From positions 1 to 42,835 of the forward strand of contig SDNX01000011.1 in NCBI GenBank assembly GCA_004524545.1: a DNA stretch of 42,835 nt, read 5' to 3'. This DNA is from Promethearchaeota archaeon (GTDB lineage: Archaea; Asgardarchaeota; Lokiarchaeia; Sigyniarchaeales; Promethearchaeaceae). The translations under genes were made by a program, and so were the position numbers. The notes beneath the pieces are model-generated. The model made no database searches. It was not told where the DNA came from and was given only the letters and a program-made list of their open reading frames with translations. Shown here in pieces: positions 17,737-26,541 of the stretch (the first letter of the stretch is position 1; each line of letters opens with the position of its first letter).

Positions 17737-18549
17737 TCAACTGGCGTATAATTTTATTACAATCAAGACCAAGAAATAAAGCAATATGATGTTCCCGAGT
17801 ACGATTCCGACTTCTTTTACTCCTGGTTTAGGACGTTCTGCTTTCCTGAACACATAAATCGATCCTATGGGAATAAGGCAAAATGGAATGAAATAAATGT
17901 CCTGCAATACTACTATAGCAGCAATTCCTACTCCTATAGTAGCGATAGATGAAATAATCACTATTATTTGTTGTGTCTTTAATGAAAATAGGGTTATAGC
18001 ATCTCCATCCACCGCTTCATGGACAATTTGACCGGTGAACGCAAAGGCAAAAAATGTAACCATGAGAAACCATTCACGAGGATCAATTATGGGGGTGAGT
18101 CCGGAATCGATCTTTATCATCAAATAAGGTAGAAACACATGACTGACCCCCAAAAATATTTGGTTTACAATTGGAATACGCTTCTGAAAGCAATATATGA
18201 CAACTAAAACGATAATTATGAATAGAACAACACCGTTTATCCAATTTTCAATAATTGTCCGAATAAATAACATACTTCCAAAGATGAAAGAAAGTATTGA
18301 AATTGATAGGATTTCTTTCCAAGTAAACCCTTTAATTCGTTCGATGGTTTCGATTTCCTCGGGGTCACCTGCATCGAGAACATCATTTAAGGTATTACCG
18401 GTAATTGCATAAAAGAAAAATCCAAAGATTATATCCACATAATCCCATAAAATTAAATTATGCAAGTAAATGGCTAATAAACACGGTACAAGCACAGAAA
18501 ATGTGTATCCTAATCGCAGTAAGTCAAGTCTTTTACTCACTCTAATCAT
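17737..18549 (-). CDS. UbiA-family prenyltransferase
   Basis: A 270-residue integral membrane protein with about eight spans. The first Asp-rich motif is NDVLDAGD (N55, D56, D59, D62), the NDxxDxxxD-type prenyl-diphosphate site. A second, weaker acidic motif follows in the loop HEAVDGDAITL, with a helix before it as in UbiA enzymes. In archaea this family includes DGGGP synthase (ether lipids) and quinone or heme prenyltransferases. The acceptor cannot be decided, and the weak second motif makes the assignment to lipid synthesis uncertain. RuBisCO starts upstream on the same strand, with 27 bases between the genes. Confidence 0.82.
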   Translation of the reverse strand: MIRVSKRLDLLRLGYTFSVLVPCLLAIYLHNLILWDYVDIIFGFFFYAITGNTLNDVLDAGDPEEIETIERIKGFTWKEILSISILSFIFGSMLFIRTIIENWINGVVLFIIIVLVVIYCFQKRIPIVNQIFLGVSHVFLPYLMIKIDSGLTPIIDPREWFLMVTFFAFAFTGQIVHEAVDGDAITLFSLKTQQIIVIISSIATIGVGIAAIVVLQDIYFIPFCLIPIGSIYVFRKAERPKPGVKEVGIVLGNIILLYFLVLIVIKLYAS

Positions 18550-18576
18550 GAAAAATAGGAATAAATGAAATAAAAA

Positions 18577-20244
18577 TTAGTTTAAAAGATCGGGTCGATG
18601 AGTTTTCAAATCATCTGTTAAAGGCGGATACACTTTTATTGCAGTTATTAAATCAACGGGTTTTGGTCCGGGAGTGGTGTACTTTCCGTTCTTTGGATAA
18701 GGACGTTCGTCTGGACTTACAACGATTTTTGAGTTTTTCTTCAAGGTTTTTAACCATTTCACGTAGACTTTGTTATCCCATTTCCGGAATGCTAGCAATG
18801 TCTCAAAATACTCTCCCATAATATCAATAGGTTCTTTTCCTTCATGGATTGCATTTCGAGCTTGTACCATGGATTTTGCTCCTCCAAACGTTCCCAAATC
18901 ATGAGCATGAGTGCCTCCTCCTGCTTGAAATACGATATTTTCATTGAATTCATCGCTCACCGGATTCATATCTCGTGAAACCCCCCACATCACTGTAGCT
19001 TTTAATCCTCCGCTGCAAATAGGTCGTACCGTCTTTAATGAGCCCATTGGTCTAAAAAGGGGTTCGAGATTTTCAAGCGGTTCTAGCTTGCCTTTCTCCA
19101 TCTTCCCACGAGGGGCACCTATGTGAAGTTGATCGATTCCTGCTAGTCTTGAGAATAATGCTAATACCCGCATGGAAATTCCGTGTCTTAATGCGAGATG
19201 TTTCCCGTTCACAACAATTTCAGGATATATGGTTCGATCACCATGACCCGCACGATGTCCATGAAGAATCATCTTCGGAAATCTCTTCCGAATCGTCTGA
19301 ACTGCCGAAAATCCCGCAGCTAAAATATCGATCATTAGACAGTTACCACCAAGTCCTTTAATTAGGTCTGCACGTTTCATTAAAGTATCGACATCTCCAG
19401 CAGTAATATTTGGAACATAGACTAATTTTCTACCCGTATCCTTCTCAATCTGTTTAACATGTTCCAATACAGCTCTTACTCTTGGTTCAAATCTACAATA
19501 CTCTTGGTCTGTCAGATTTTCATCATCTTTCACCACATCTAAACCAGCAAGGAAGGAACGATAAGCAGTTTTTGCCCAATCTGCAACCGATAATCCAGTT
19601 TTAGGTTTCACAATTGTTCCGACTGATATATGGTCTCCCAAAATCTTCCGAAGGCCTTCATTCCCGATTTGTGGACCCATAAAGGAATCGGCATAATCAT
19701 CTGGCACATCTAAATCTTCTAATCTTACACCATACGCAGCACTTGTCATACCATTGTAATTTCCTTCAACAACACTCAATAACTGCGGTAGATTTCCGTA
19801 CTCGAATCCTTGTTTTGGAAGTGCAATTGCAGCAACACCAGTTTTCATGTTCACCCCCACAACTTTTGCTTGAAGAATTTTCATGTTCTCTTTAGTATTG
19901 TCATCCATTTCTTCTGGAATGATGGTTTTCAAATCTGGATCCCATGTTCCCGTTGACTCTTCTGCAGCAATATCTAAAGCGGACCAAATAAAATCATAGT
20001 CTAAATTCCCCGTTTTCTTTCGTGGGTTGATTGAGAGATACATAATTATGTAATTCTGCTTGATTCTTTCGTAAGAATAGTCAAAATTCTTATCGGGAAA
20101 ATACGGTCCAAATCTTAGTCTGGATTTTTCATCCATTATTGACATATCTGGAGTTGTTAATCCGTATGCCTCAAACAAATTACATGATACAAGCGGAATC
20201 TTTACTGCCTCTTCAAAGAGAACCCAATTATCAATTTCTACCAT
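18577..20244 (-). CDS. rbcL: RuBisCO large subunit, form III-like, with N- and C-terminal extensions
   Basis: Carboxylation of ribulose-1,5-bisphosphate to two 3-phosphoglycerates. All catalytic residues are found: E95 (ESTGTW), N162 (EGNYNGM), K213 (TIVKPK), the carbamylated K239 with D241 and E242 (VVKDDENL), H330-R331 (HGHRAGH), H374 and loop-6 K381 (HIGAPRGKMEKG), S411 (SGG) and the AGGGT phosphate site (441-445). At 555 residues it is about 100 longer than typical archaeal enzymes. The extra sequence is about 60 residues at the N-terminus, a small insert near 338-353 and about 65 at the C-terminus. It is 13 bases downstream of R15P isomerase, with a GGGGG ribosome site, so it acts in nucleotide-ribose salvage rather than a Calvin cycle. 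Confidence 0.93.
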   Translation of the reverse strand: MVEIDNWVLFEEAVKIPLVSCNLFEAYGLTTPDMSIMDEKSRLRFGPYFPDKNFDYSYERIKQNYIIMYLSINPRKKTGNLDYDFIWSALDIAAEESTGTWDPDLKTIIPEEMDDNTKENMKILQAKVVGVNMKTGVAAIALPKQGFEYGNLPQLLSVVEGNYNGMTSAAYGVRLEDLDVPDDYADSFMGPQIGNEGLRKILGDHISVGTIVKPKTGLSVADWAKTAYRSFLAGLDVVKDDENLTDQEYCRFEPRVRAVLEHVKQIEKDTGRKLVYVPNITAGDVDTLMKRADLIKGLGGNCLMIDILAAGFSAVQTIRKRFPKMILHGHRAGHGDRTIYPEIVVNGKHLALRHGISMRVLALFSRLAGIDQLHIGAPRGKMEKGKLEPLENLEPLFRPMGSLKTVRPICSGGLKATVMWGVSRDMNPVSDEFNENIVFQAGGGTHAHDLGTFGGAKSMVQARNAIHEGKEPIDIMGEYFETLLAFRKWDNKVYVKWLKTLKKNSKIVVSPDERPYPKNGKYTTPGPKPVDLITAIKVYPPLTDDLKTHRPDLLN

Positions 20245-20257
20245 TTTTAATATCCCC

Positions 20258-21199
20258 CTAATATTGACCTAATGGTTTAAGATCAGGATATTGTTCATAA
20301 AATACCCGGGATACTAAGGTTCCAGGGAAAATACCTGCTTCTGTTATCAAACCATCAATATACCTTCGCGATACAGTTTCAAATGCGGGGTTGAGAATTT
20401 CAAGATTCTCAGGTTTTTCTGGCCAAATTTCGAAATGATCTCTCATTTCTATCTGTTCTAAAGTTCCAAATACCGAATCAGGGTTATATTTTAAGAGAGG
20501 AGTAGCAACGTAAAATGGAACATGCATTTCCCGGGCGACTAATGCTAATAATCGGGAACCTATTTTGTTGAGCACCGTCCCTTCTGATGTAATTGCATCA
20601 GCCCCAACCAAGATCATATCGATCGGGTAGTTTCTAACAACCCAACGCATTGCACTGTCAACCACAAGCGTAGTTCTTATTCCAGCAGCAAGAAGTTCTT
20701 TAGCAGTAAGATATCCTTGAAATCTTGGTCTTGTCTCGGTGCAGAAAACTCGGAAATTTTTTCCTTGCTCATTAGCCTTGAGAAGTATCCCAGTAACTAC
20801 GGAAGAATGACAGTGTGTCAGAACACTGAATTTTCGGGATTTTGGAATTCGTTCTGAGCCGATTTCCATGATGCGTTTCTTTGCATTTTTGATTGTCTCA
20901 ATGTAGATCTTTGAATATTCCGTTACGCAATCGGCCATATCGCAACTAGGTTCATCTTTTAATGTAAATAATTTGTTGAGAACAAATTGCAATCCGTTTC
21001 TCAAGGCGGGTTCTGTGGCTCGGGCGTTTTTAATCAATTCTTTTGCTTTCAACAACTCTTTTAACAATTTATCTCGGGGTAAATCTTGATGCCTTTGGGC
21101 GAAATTATGCAGAAATTCCATACCTTTCTTTGCAACATTGGTAGCACCCTGTATTTTTAAGGATTTAATATCCTCTAATTGTTTTAGTAATTCTTTCAT
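20258..21199 (-). CDS. Ribose-1,5-bisphosphate isomerase (eIF2B-alpha-like family)
   Basis: Converts ribose-1,5-bisphosphate to ribulose-1,5-bisphosphate, the RuBisCO substrate. It belongs to the eIF2B alpha/beta/delta-related superfamily. The catalytic pair is visible as C130 in LTHCHSS and D201 in LVGADAI, matching the Cys/Asp pair of the Thermococcus enzyme. TETRPRFQGYLTAKEL and NKIGSRLLALVA are family blocks. Length (313) is normal. Placement directly upstream of RuBisCO in one operon separates it from methylthioribose-1-phosphate isomerase and true eIF2B. AMP phosphorylase, the usual third gene, is not nearby. Confidence 0.93.
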   Translation of the reverse strand: MKELLKQLEDIKSLKIQGATNVAKKGMEFLHNFAQRHQDLPRDKLLKELLKAKELIKNARATEPALRNGLQFVLNKLFTLKDEPSCDMADCVTEYSKIYIETIKNAKKRIMEIGSERIPKSRKFSVLTHCHSSVVTGILLKANEQGKNFRVFCTETRPRFQGYLTAKELLAAGIRTTLVVDSAMRWVVRNYPIDMILVGADAITSEGTVLNKIGSRLLALVAREMHVPFYVATPLLKYNPDSVFGTLEQIEMRDHFEIWPEKPENLEILNPAFETVSRRYIDGLITEAGIFPGTLVSRVFYEQYPDLKPLGQY

Positions 21200-21314
21200 C
21201 CTTTCATCGTTTCCTTTCGTAATTTTTTATTATCAATTTAGGTTTAGAAACATCGGTTCCGTTATCTTATGCCTTTAACCTCAAGACGGATATTAATGAT
21301 TTTGCCTAATACCC

Positions 21315-21503
21315 TTATTTCGAATTAGAAGAATCTTCATCAATTTCTTCATCTTTAGTCACATAAAAAGAACCTCGATACCCACACCTGCATTGATAGG
21401 TTTTTGTAGATAACCAACCACCTAGGTTATCAGCCGGTTCGAGCAAGCTTAGACAATTAGGGCAATAAGGAGCCTCTGCTTTCTTTCTCCTTGAAATTTT
21501 CAC
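21315..21503 (-). CDS. Small zinc-ribbon protein
   Basis: A 62-residue protein starting at GTG. A basic N-terminus (KISRRKK) is followed by a four-cysteine ribbon, CPNC at 14-17 and CRC at 38-40, with a YRGSFYV strand after the second knuckle and an acidic tail. This is the layout of small archaeal zinc ribbons. No specific function. Minus strand, between R15P isomerase and the E1-like gene. Confidence 0.65.
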   Translation of the reverse strand: MKISRRKKAEAPYCPNCLSLLEPADNLGGWLSTKTYQCRCGYRGSFYVTKDEEIDEDSSNSK

Positions 21504-21766
21504 ATTGATCGAATCAATATAAGCTGGATCGTTTTTTAGGATTTCGTTTTAGTTTTTTTGGTAGGAAAAAGGGTTTAAAATTAAATTATACGAGATAATT
21601 GAAAATTCTCAGATCTTATTGAATATTTAAATCAAAAATCCATGAAATTTATTTAAATCTATTTTTTGATGTTTATCATCTAATACTGATGTTTTCTAGG
21701 TTTGTTCTTTAAATAAGGTCTATAACCCGCGTTCTTAATCTACAAGTATCCAATTTTGAGAAGGGA

Positions 21767-22501
21767 TTAACAAATGCAATTATTGTTTTTAGAGACCTTA
21801 ACATTCAAGAATTGCATGTACAGAAGATCTACCATTAACATGGAATTCAATAATCTTCCATCCATTTTCAATAATCCCTTGATGACTTCGGCTGCTTGCA
21901 TTGCCCCTAATACTCCTGCAGTAAACCCATAAATTCCTAAAGGCCCGGGGGGATTATTGACTAATCCTTTTGGTTTTACTTTTCCAAATACACACCGATA
22001 ACAAGCCGTTTCATGGGGAACAACTGACATGATTTGACCTTCCATCTCTCTTACTCCTGCTATTGTGAATGGAATATTCAAATCTAGACCAATATCATTT
22101 ACCAAAAATTTTGTCTTAGCGTTATCGGAAGCATCAACTAAGTAATCTGCTTCTCTAATTATTTTTTTGTAGTTTTTCTGTGTGAGTTTTTCTTCAATAA
22201 CTTCAATTTCGACATCGGAATTTAAAGCTTCCAACTTATCCTTCGAAATCTTACCCTTGAAAGATCCAATTTCAGAAGTAGAATACATGATTTGACGGTT
22301 AAGATTTGAAAGAGATATATCATCATACTCGATAATAGTCAACTTTCCGATACCCATAGCTACGAGATAATACGCGAGAGGAGAACCTAAACCTCCGATT
22401 CCGACTTGCACCACTTTTTTTGATAGGAGTGAAGATTGTTGTTCTTCGGACATTTCCAGAAGCTGTCGTGCATACCGCTCTTTTTGCACATCGGTGAGCA
22501 T
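21767..22501 (-). CDS. E1-like adenylyltransferase (MoeB/ThiF/HesA family), lacking the crossover cysteine
   Basis: ATP-dependent activation of the C-terminal glycine of a beta-grasp protein (MoaD, ThiS, Urm1 or ubiquitin-like). The nucleotide loop is GIGGLGSP (34-41), followed by EYDDISLSNLNRQ with the adenylation Arg-Gln pair, and DASDN at 123-127. Zinc cysteines are C167 and C170 (CYRC) with C242 and C244 at the extreme C-terminus (NCIC), spaced C-x-C instead of the usual CxxC. In the crossover loop, where MoeB/ThiF/E1 proteins have a conserved Cys (SCAEAGVLG), this protein has NNPPGPLGIYG. It may therefore only adenylate. The ubiquitin-like protein 12.6 kb away is a possible substrate. 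Confidence 0.88.
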   Translation of the reverse strand: MLTDVQKERYARQLLEMSEEQQSSLLSKKVVQVGIGGLGSPLAYYLVAMGIGKLTIIEYDDISLSNLNRQIMYSTSEIGSFKGKISKDKLEALNSDVEIEVIEEKLTQKNYKKIIREADYLVDASDNAKTKFLVNDIGLDLNIPFTIAGVREMEGQIMSVVPHETACYRCVFGKVKPKGLVNNPPGPLGIYGFTAGVLGAMQAAEVIKGLLKMDGRLLNSMLMVDLLYMQFLNVKVSKNNNCIC

Positions 22502-22685
22502 ATCTACATCAATATGTCTAGGATTTTATGTCTAACGATTTATCTTATTCTAATACAAATGTTTTTTGGTAGGGCATATTTATTCCACTTATACGAACAA
22601 CCTATGTTTTGAAAAGAGATAACATCAGTAAAAATGGTGACAAATTTTCTGAACTAAACTACTGGTATAATACGTTGATATAACA

Positions 22686-23894
22686 ATGAAATTTAACGAA
22701 ATGAATCTCAAGAGCGAAATCGTAAAAGCACTTGAAGAGATAAAAATAACAGAACCTACACGCATACAAAAACAAGCGATCCCTATTGCGTTAGAGGGTA
22801 AAAATATAATAGCACAAGCGAAAACAGGAAGCGGAAAGACCTATGCATTCTCAATCCCAATCATCAATCAAATTGAGAAGGGAAATATTCCTGAATGTTT
22901 GATTTTAGTACCAACACGGGAACTGTGCAAACAAGTTGCACAAGTAATGAAACAAGCTTCTAAATATTTAAAAAATGTCAAAATATTGCAGGTTTATGGT
23001 GGTGTATCAATCAACCCCCAAATCCTCAAACTCCAAAAAGGAGTGAATATTATCGTTGCAACCCCCGGACGTTTAATTGACTTATATGAACGAAAGGAAA
23101 TCACATTTAAAAATTTACGTTTTGTAGTTTTGGATGAAGCAGATAGAATGCTCGATATGGGGTTTATGCCCGACATCCAGTACATCATGAATCAAATCAA
23201 TACCTCCCCTCAATTAATGCTATTCTCGGCTACAATTCTTGAAGAAATAAAAGTCCTAAGTCAAACCTTTACAAAGGGAAAATATACAGATATAAATGTA
23301 TCAAAAGACAGTCTTACGGTCGAAAATACCAATCAGTATTACTATTTGGTCAAACATTTCAAAGACAAATACTATGCGTTTGTCCGTGTTCTTAGAAAAC
23401 TTCGAGAGGATATGACACACACATTGGTTTTTACAAATACTAAAAAAACTGCAATGTGGTTGAAAAGCAGATTGGAGGGAGAACGAGGTCTTTCTTTCAA
23501 AATCGAAATGTTATCGGGAGATCTGTCACAAGCTAAACGAGAAGAAGTTACAAAGAAATTCAAAAATCATGAAATAGATTTTTTAATTGCAACAGATGTA
23601 GCAGCGCGTGGATTAGATATTCCTAATGTATCTCATGTCATTAACTATGATGTTCCTCAATGGTCAGAAGTATATGTCCATAGAATTGGGCGAACAAGTC
23701 GAATGGGTAAGAAAGGTACTGCAATCACCATGGCTTTGCAAGATGAATATCGCTTTATTTGTCAGATAGAAGGGTTCATTGATAAAGAGCTACAGAAAGC
23801 TGTATTACCCCCGAGAGCTCAAGGAAGAACGGGAGTAAAAAACCGCCAAAGTAAACAAAAATCAAGTACGGCTAGAGAAATATTACCTTTCTAA
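22686..23894 (+). CDS. DEAD-box RNA helicase
   Basis: A 402-residue core helicase. Ordered motifs are Q-motif (TRIQKQAIP), I (AKTGSGKT, 45-52), Ia (VPTREL), Ib (TPGRL), II (DEAD, 150-153), III (SAT, 181-183), V (ATDVAARGLDI) and VI (HRIGRTSR). The tail of about 35 residues is basic (ARGRTGVKNRQSKQK-type), probably an RNA-binding extension. Role: ATP-dependent RNA remodelling in the cytoplasm. First of three co-directional genes with the ThiI-like and LHPP-like genes. The 184-base gap upstream should carry its promoter. Confidence 0.95.
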   Translation: MKFNEMNLKSEIVKALEEIKITEPTRIQKQAIPIALEGKNIIAQAKTGSGKTYAFSIPIINQIEKGNIPECLILVPTRELCKQVAQVMKQASKYLKNVKILQVYGGVSINPQILKLQKGVNIIVATPGRLIDLYERKEITFKNLRFVVLDEADRMLDMGFMPDIQYIMNQINTSPQLMLFSATILEEIKVLSQTFTKGKYTDINVSKDSLTVENTNQYYYLVKHFKDKYYAFVRVLRKLREDMTHTLVFTNTKKTAMWLKSRLEGERGLSFKIEMLSGDLSQAKREEVTKKFKNHEIDFLIATDVAARGLDIPNVSHVINYDVPQWSEVYVHRIGRTSRMGKKGTAITMALQDEYRFICQIEGFIDKELQKAVLPPRAQGRTGVKNRQSKQKSSTAREILPF

Positions 23895-23957
23895 TCTAAA
23901 TCCATCTATTTTTTATTCTACTCACGAATAATAACCATGTAGATATCGGTGAATTAC

Positions 23958-25355
23958 ATGAGTGCAGAGCAAAAGAAACTGTCTCCTTTATTTAATGTCC
24001 TTTTGATTCGCTATGGGGAAATCGCGTTAAAATCCCAGCAAGTGAGAAAACGATTGTTGCGGAGCTTAATGCGTAATGTTAAGTTTCATTGCAACCGGGA
24101 TAACGTGAAATTCACTCGAATATGGCGGGACCATGGATTTGTGTATCTTCATCCCGAGCAAGGGCACATGAAAAAAGCAATTGCATGCATAAAAACCGTT
24201 CTTGGAGTTCATTCGATAAGTCCAGCGATATATGTTCAAGGGGATTTTGAGGTAATCCAAGACACTACATTGAAACTTGCTAGAGACAGTCTATCAGATG
24301 GAAACACATTTGGAGTAAGAGCTCGTCGCATAGGAGAACATTCATTTTCTAGTAATGATATCGCAAAAACCGCGGGAGCTCGAATAATAAAAGAACTTGG
24401 GGATTCTCTGCATCTTAAAGTGGATTTGAGCCAACCTGATAAGTGGATTCATATAAATGTACGAGATAAGAATATCTTTGTGTATTCTGAAAGTATAAAT
24501 ACTCCATGGTCAGGTAATCCCATAGAATCATCAACAGAAGGGGGAATATTGTTGTCCAGAGGGCATCTTTCTGAATTTGTGTCTGCAATGCTTCTGATGA
24601 AAAGAGGAGTTCATATCATACCTGTTGTTTTTTCTGAAAATCCCTCAAAAGACGAATTAATTCATTCCATCTTGAAAAACCTTAAACAATATATTCCAAT
24701 TCGGTCATTTTATTATTTTAAGGTTAGTACTCATCATTTTCAAAAACGATTAAGGGATCTATCTGAAAGATTTGACTATGTTCCTTTGGAATATCTCTTA
24801 AATCGCAAATTCCAATTGCTTTTTGGATCTTGGTTGATTGAGAACCATAAAACGCTATTTGAAAAGTTTGAAGCTACTCATCGACTTGATTGGAATTCCA
24901 ATATCGCTTCCTATCTTAGCAATAAACAACAAAAAAGTAGACCCGGAAAACCAAGAAAACTAATTGACTATGTTTCTATTGTTGAAGGAAATTATCCTTT
25001 CTCCTATTACTCAAGTATTGTTCCTTTTTTCAGGAACATTGAAAGTTCCCATATACCGATCTTTCGAGCCGCAATTGCTTTTTCACAAGAAGAAATCTTG
25101 GAGAGATTTAAAAGATTGGCGTCTATAGACGAAAATCAATTAGTTCAACTCTTAGATTACTCTAACATTGATGAAACAACTCCCACTTCCGAAAAAAATT
25201 ACCCATTTGACCCCCAATTACGCGATTCAATTCCGAATTCAATCACTTCCAATTTTGATGATTTTTGGACGACAATTTTACGCGAACTGGATTCTGTGCT
25301 TAAGGATTTATATTCTGAAGATCCTTTAGAAAATCTAGAACTTATTGAAATTTAG
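23958..25355 (+). CDS. ThiI-like THUMP protein with degenerate PP-loop ATP site
   Basis: The architecture of tRNA 4-thiouridine synthase is kept along about 465 residues: N-terminal ferredoxin-like domain (VLLIRYGEIALKS), THUMP domain (TFGVRARRIGEHSFSSNDIAKTAG to YSESINTPWSGNP), then a PP-loop domain ending in MLLMKRGVHIIPVVF. The ATP motif, normally SGGIDSP, is S200-R-G-H-L-S-E206, so two of the phosphate-binding and catalytic positions are lost. The SLGQVASQT block is also replaced (NYPFSYYSSI). Only two cysteines exist, C45 and C77, both outside the catalytic domain, so a sulfur-carrying Cys is absent. The frame is intact. ATG 23958 has GGTGA 6 bases upstream. Likely a non-catalytic RNA-binding relative. 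Confidence 0.85.
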   Translation: MSAEQKKLSPLFNVLLIRYGEIALKSQQVRKRLLRSLMRNVKFHCNRDNVKFTRIWRDHGFVYLHPEQGHMKKAIACIKTVLGVHSISPAIYVQGDFEVIQDTTLKLARDSLSDGNTFGVRARRIGEHSFSSNDIAKTAGARIIKELGDSLHLKVDLSQPDKWIHINVRDKNIFVYSESINTPWSGNPIESSTEGGILLSRGHLSEFVSAMLLMKRGVHIIPVVFSENPSKDELIHSILKNLKQYIPIRSFYYFKVSTHHFQKRLRDLSERFDYVPLEYLLNRKFQLLFGSWLIENHKTLFEKFEATHRLDWNSNIASYLSNKQQKSRPGKPRKLIDYVSIVEGNYPFSYYSSIVPFFRNIESSHIPIFRAAIAFSQEEILERFKRLASIDENQLVQLLDYSNIDETTPTSEKNYPFDPQLRDSIPNSITSNFDDFWTTILRELDSVLKDLYSEDPLENLELIEI

Positions 25356-25364
25356 GCGAATACC

Positions 25365-26150
25365 ATGGGGGTAGGAACAATTAAAGCTATACTTATTGAT
25401 ATAGCTGGGACACTTGTGTATGGGAATAAACCGATTCCTGGGGCCATAAAAATAGTGCCATATTTACGGAATCTTGGATTGAAAATACTATTTACGACCA
25501 ATACGGATTCTCGAACCCCCACAACAATTCATCGCGAATTGGTGAATATGGGTTTTGATATACTCAAAGACGAAGTTTTCTCCCCAATTATCGCATTGAA
25601 GGAATTTTTAAAACGTAATCAAGACAAAAAAATCTACTTTTTATTATCAAAAGAGACTAAAAAAGAATTTCAAGAATTTCAGGAACCAATCGGCGATGAA
25701 ATACCATCCTTCGTAGTAATTGGGGATTTTAGAGATGATTGGAGACTAGAACGCTTAGATAAAGCATTCCACTACATTGTAAACGGGGCACAGATATTAG
25801 GAACTCAAGGAAACCGCTATTTTATCGATAATCATGGCAACGATCTGTTAGATACAGGTAGTTTCGTTCATACTTTAGCATACGCTGCTCAAGTCGAGGC
25901 ACGAATATTCGGAAAACCTAGTGTAGAATTTTTTGATATGGCTATGAAAAAACTCGGAACAAACGCTTCTGAAACCATCATAATCGGAGACGATATTTAT
26001 GCAGATTTGCATGGTGGAAAAGAAGCAGGCTTGCGTACAATATTAGTTAGGACCGGTAAAGGCGCTTCCTATCGATCTTCAATTTCAATGGATGCTGATA
26101 CAATTCTAGATAGTATCGCGGATCTTTCTCTAGTCTTGGGAAAATCCTAA
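25365..26150 (+). CDS. HAD-IIA phosphatase of the LHPP/HDHD2 type
   Basis: A 261-residue HAD hydrolase with the large C2 cap. Motif I is LIDIAGTLV: nucleophile D12 is present, but the usual second Asp is A14. The eukaryotic LHPP/HDHD2 proteins show a similar change (D-x-S-G), so it is a subfamily trait, not decay. Motif II is FTTNTDSRT; then IFGKPSVEFF carries the lysine and IIIGDDIYADLHGG the metal-binding acidic pair. It starts 9 bases after the ThiI-like stop, hence co-transcribed. The last 46 bases of coding sequence reappear at 27113-27158. Confidence 0.88.
   Translation: MGVGTIKAILIDIAGTLVYGNKPIPGAIKIVPYLRNLGLKILFTTNTDSRTPTTIHRELVNMGFDILKDEVFSPIIALKEFLKRNQDKKIYFLLSKETKKEFQEFQEPIGDEIPSFVVIGDFRDDWRLERLDKAFHYIVNGAQILGTQGNRYFIDNHGNDLLDTGSFVHTLAYAAQVEARIFGKPSVEFFDMAMKKLGTNASETIIIGDDIYADLHGGKEAGLRTILVRTGKGASYRSSISMDADTILDSIADLSLVLGKS
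26099..26144 (+). repeat. 46-bp direct repeat, copy 1 (3' end of LHPP-like gene)
   Basis: Codons for the last 15 residues of the LHPP-like protein before its final Ser. Identical to 27113-27158 except for one synonymous C/T (26135 versus 27149). The copies are 1,014 bp apart and bracket the small gene at 26542. Confidence 0.9.
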
Positions 26151-26541
26151 ACATAATTGAGATAATATATTTACTAGGTGGGCGTAATAAAAACAAATCT
26201 GACATACAGATAAACCTATGATTCTAATTACTATTTTTGGAAATTACCAAATTACTATTAGTTTATACAGATACCAAATTCCCTATACGGATACAGTGTA
26301 GAATGTATCTAGTTGGAACGGTAATTTGGTATTTATTAAAAGTATCAATAATTAAAGGATCTAAGAAAGGATTGAGATGATTTAATGACAAATTACTTCC
26401 AAAGCCACTATATAGGAAGATTTAAGGTGTTACTCAACATTAAAAGAATAAAACCAATTAAAAATCTTTTTAGGCACATTTAGCAGATGAAAACACATTG
26501 ATAGTCAAAAAAAATTAGTTTTGTTTATTAATTGGACTTTA
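26151..26541. other. AT-rich spacer with nested inverted repeat
   Basis: No gene recognised. 26245-26255 (TACCAAATTAC) is the exact inverse complement of 26321-26331, and 26271-26283 pairs with 26320-26332 at 12 of 13 positions. The motif thus occurs three times, twice in one orientation and once inverted. It could be a regulator-binding array or an RNA hairpin. Confidence 0.5.

Noticed and set aside
25398-25406. Missing second aspartate in the LHPP-like HAD (DIAGT) as a sign of inactivation
   Set aside because: LHPP/HDHD2 relatives also lack that aspartate, so it is a subfamily trait.
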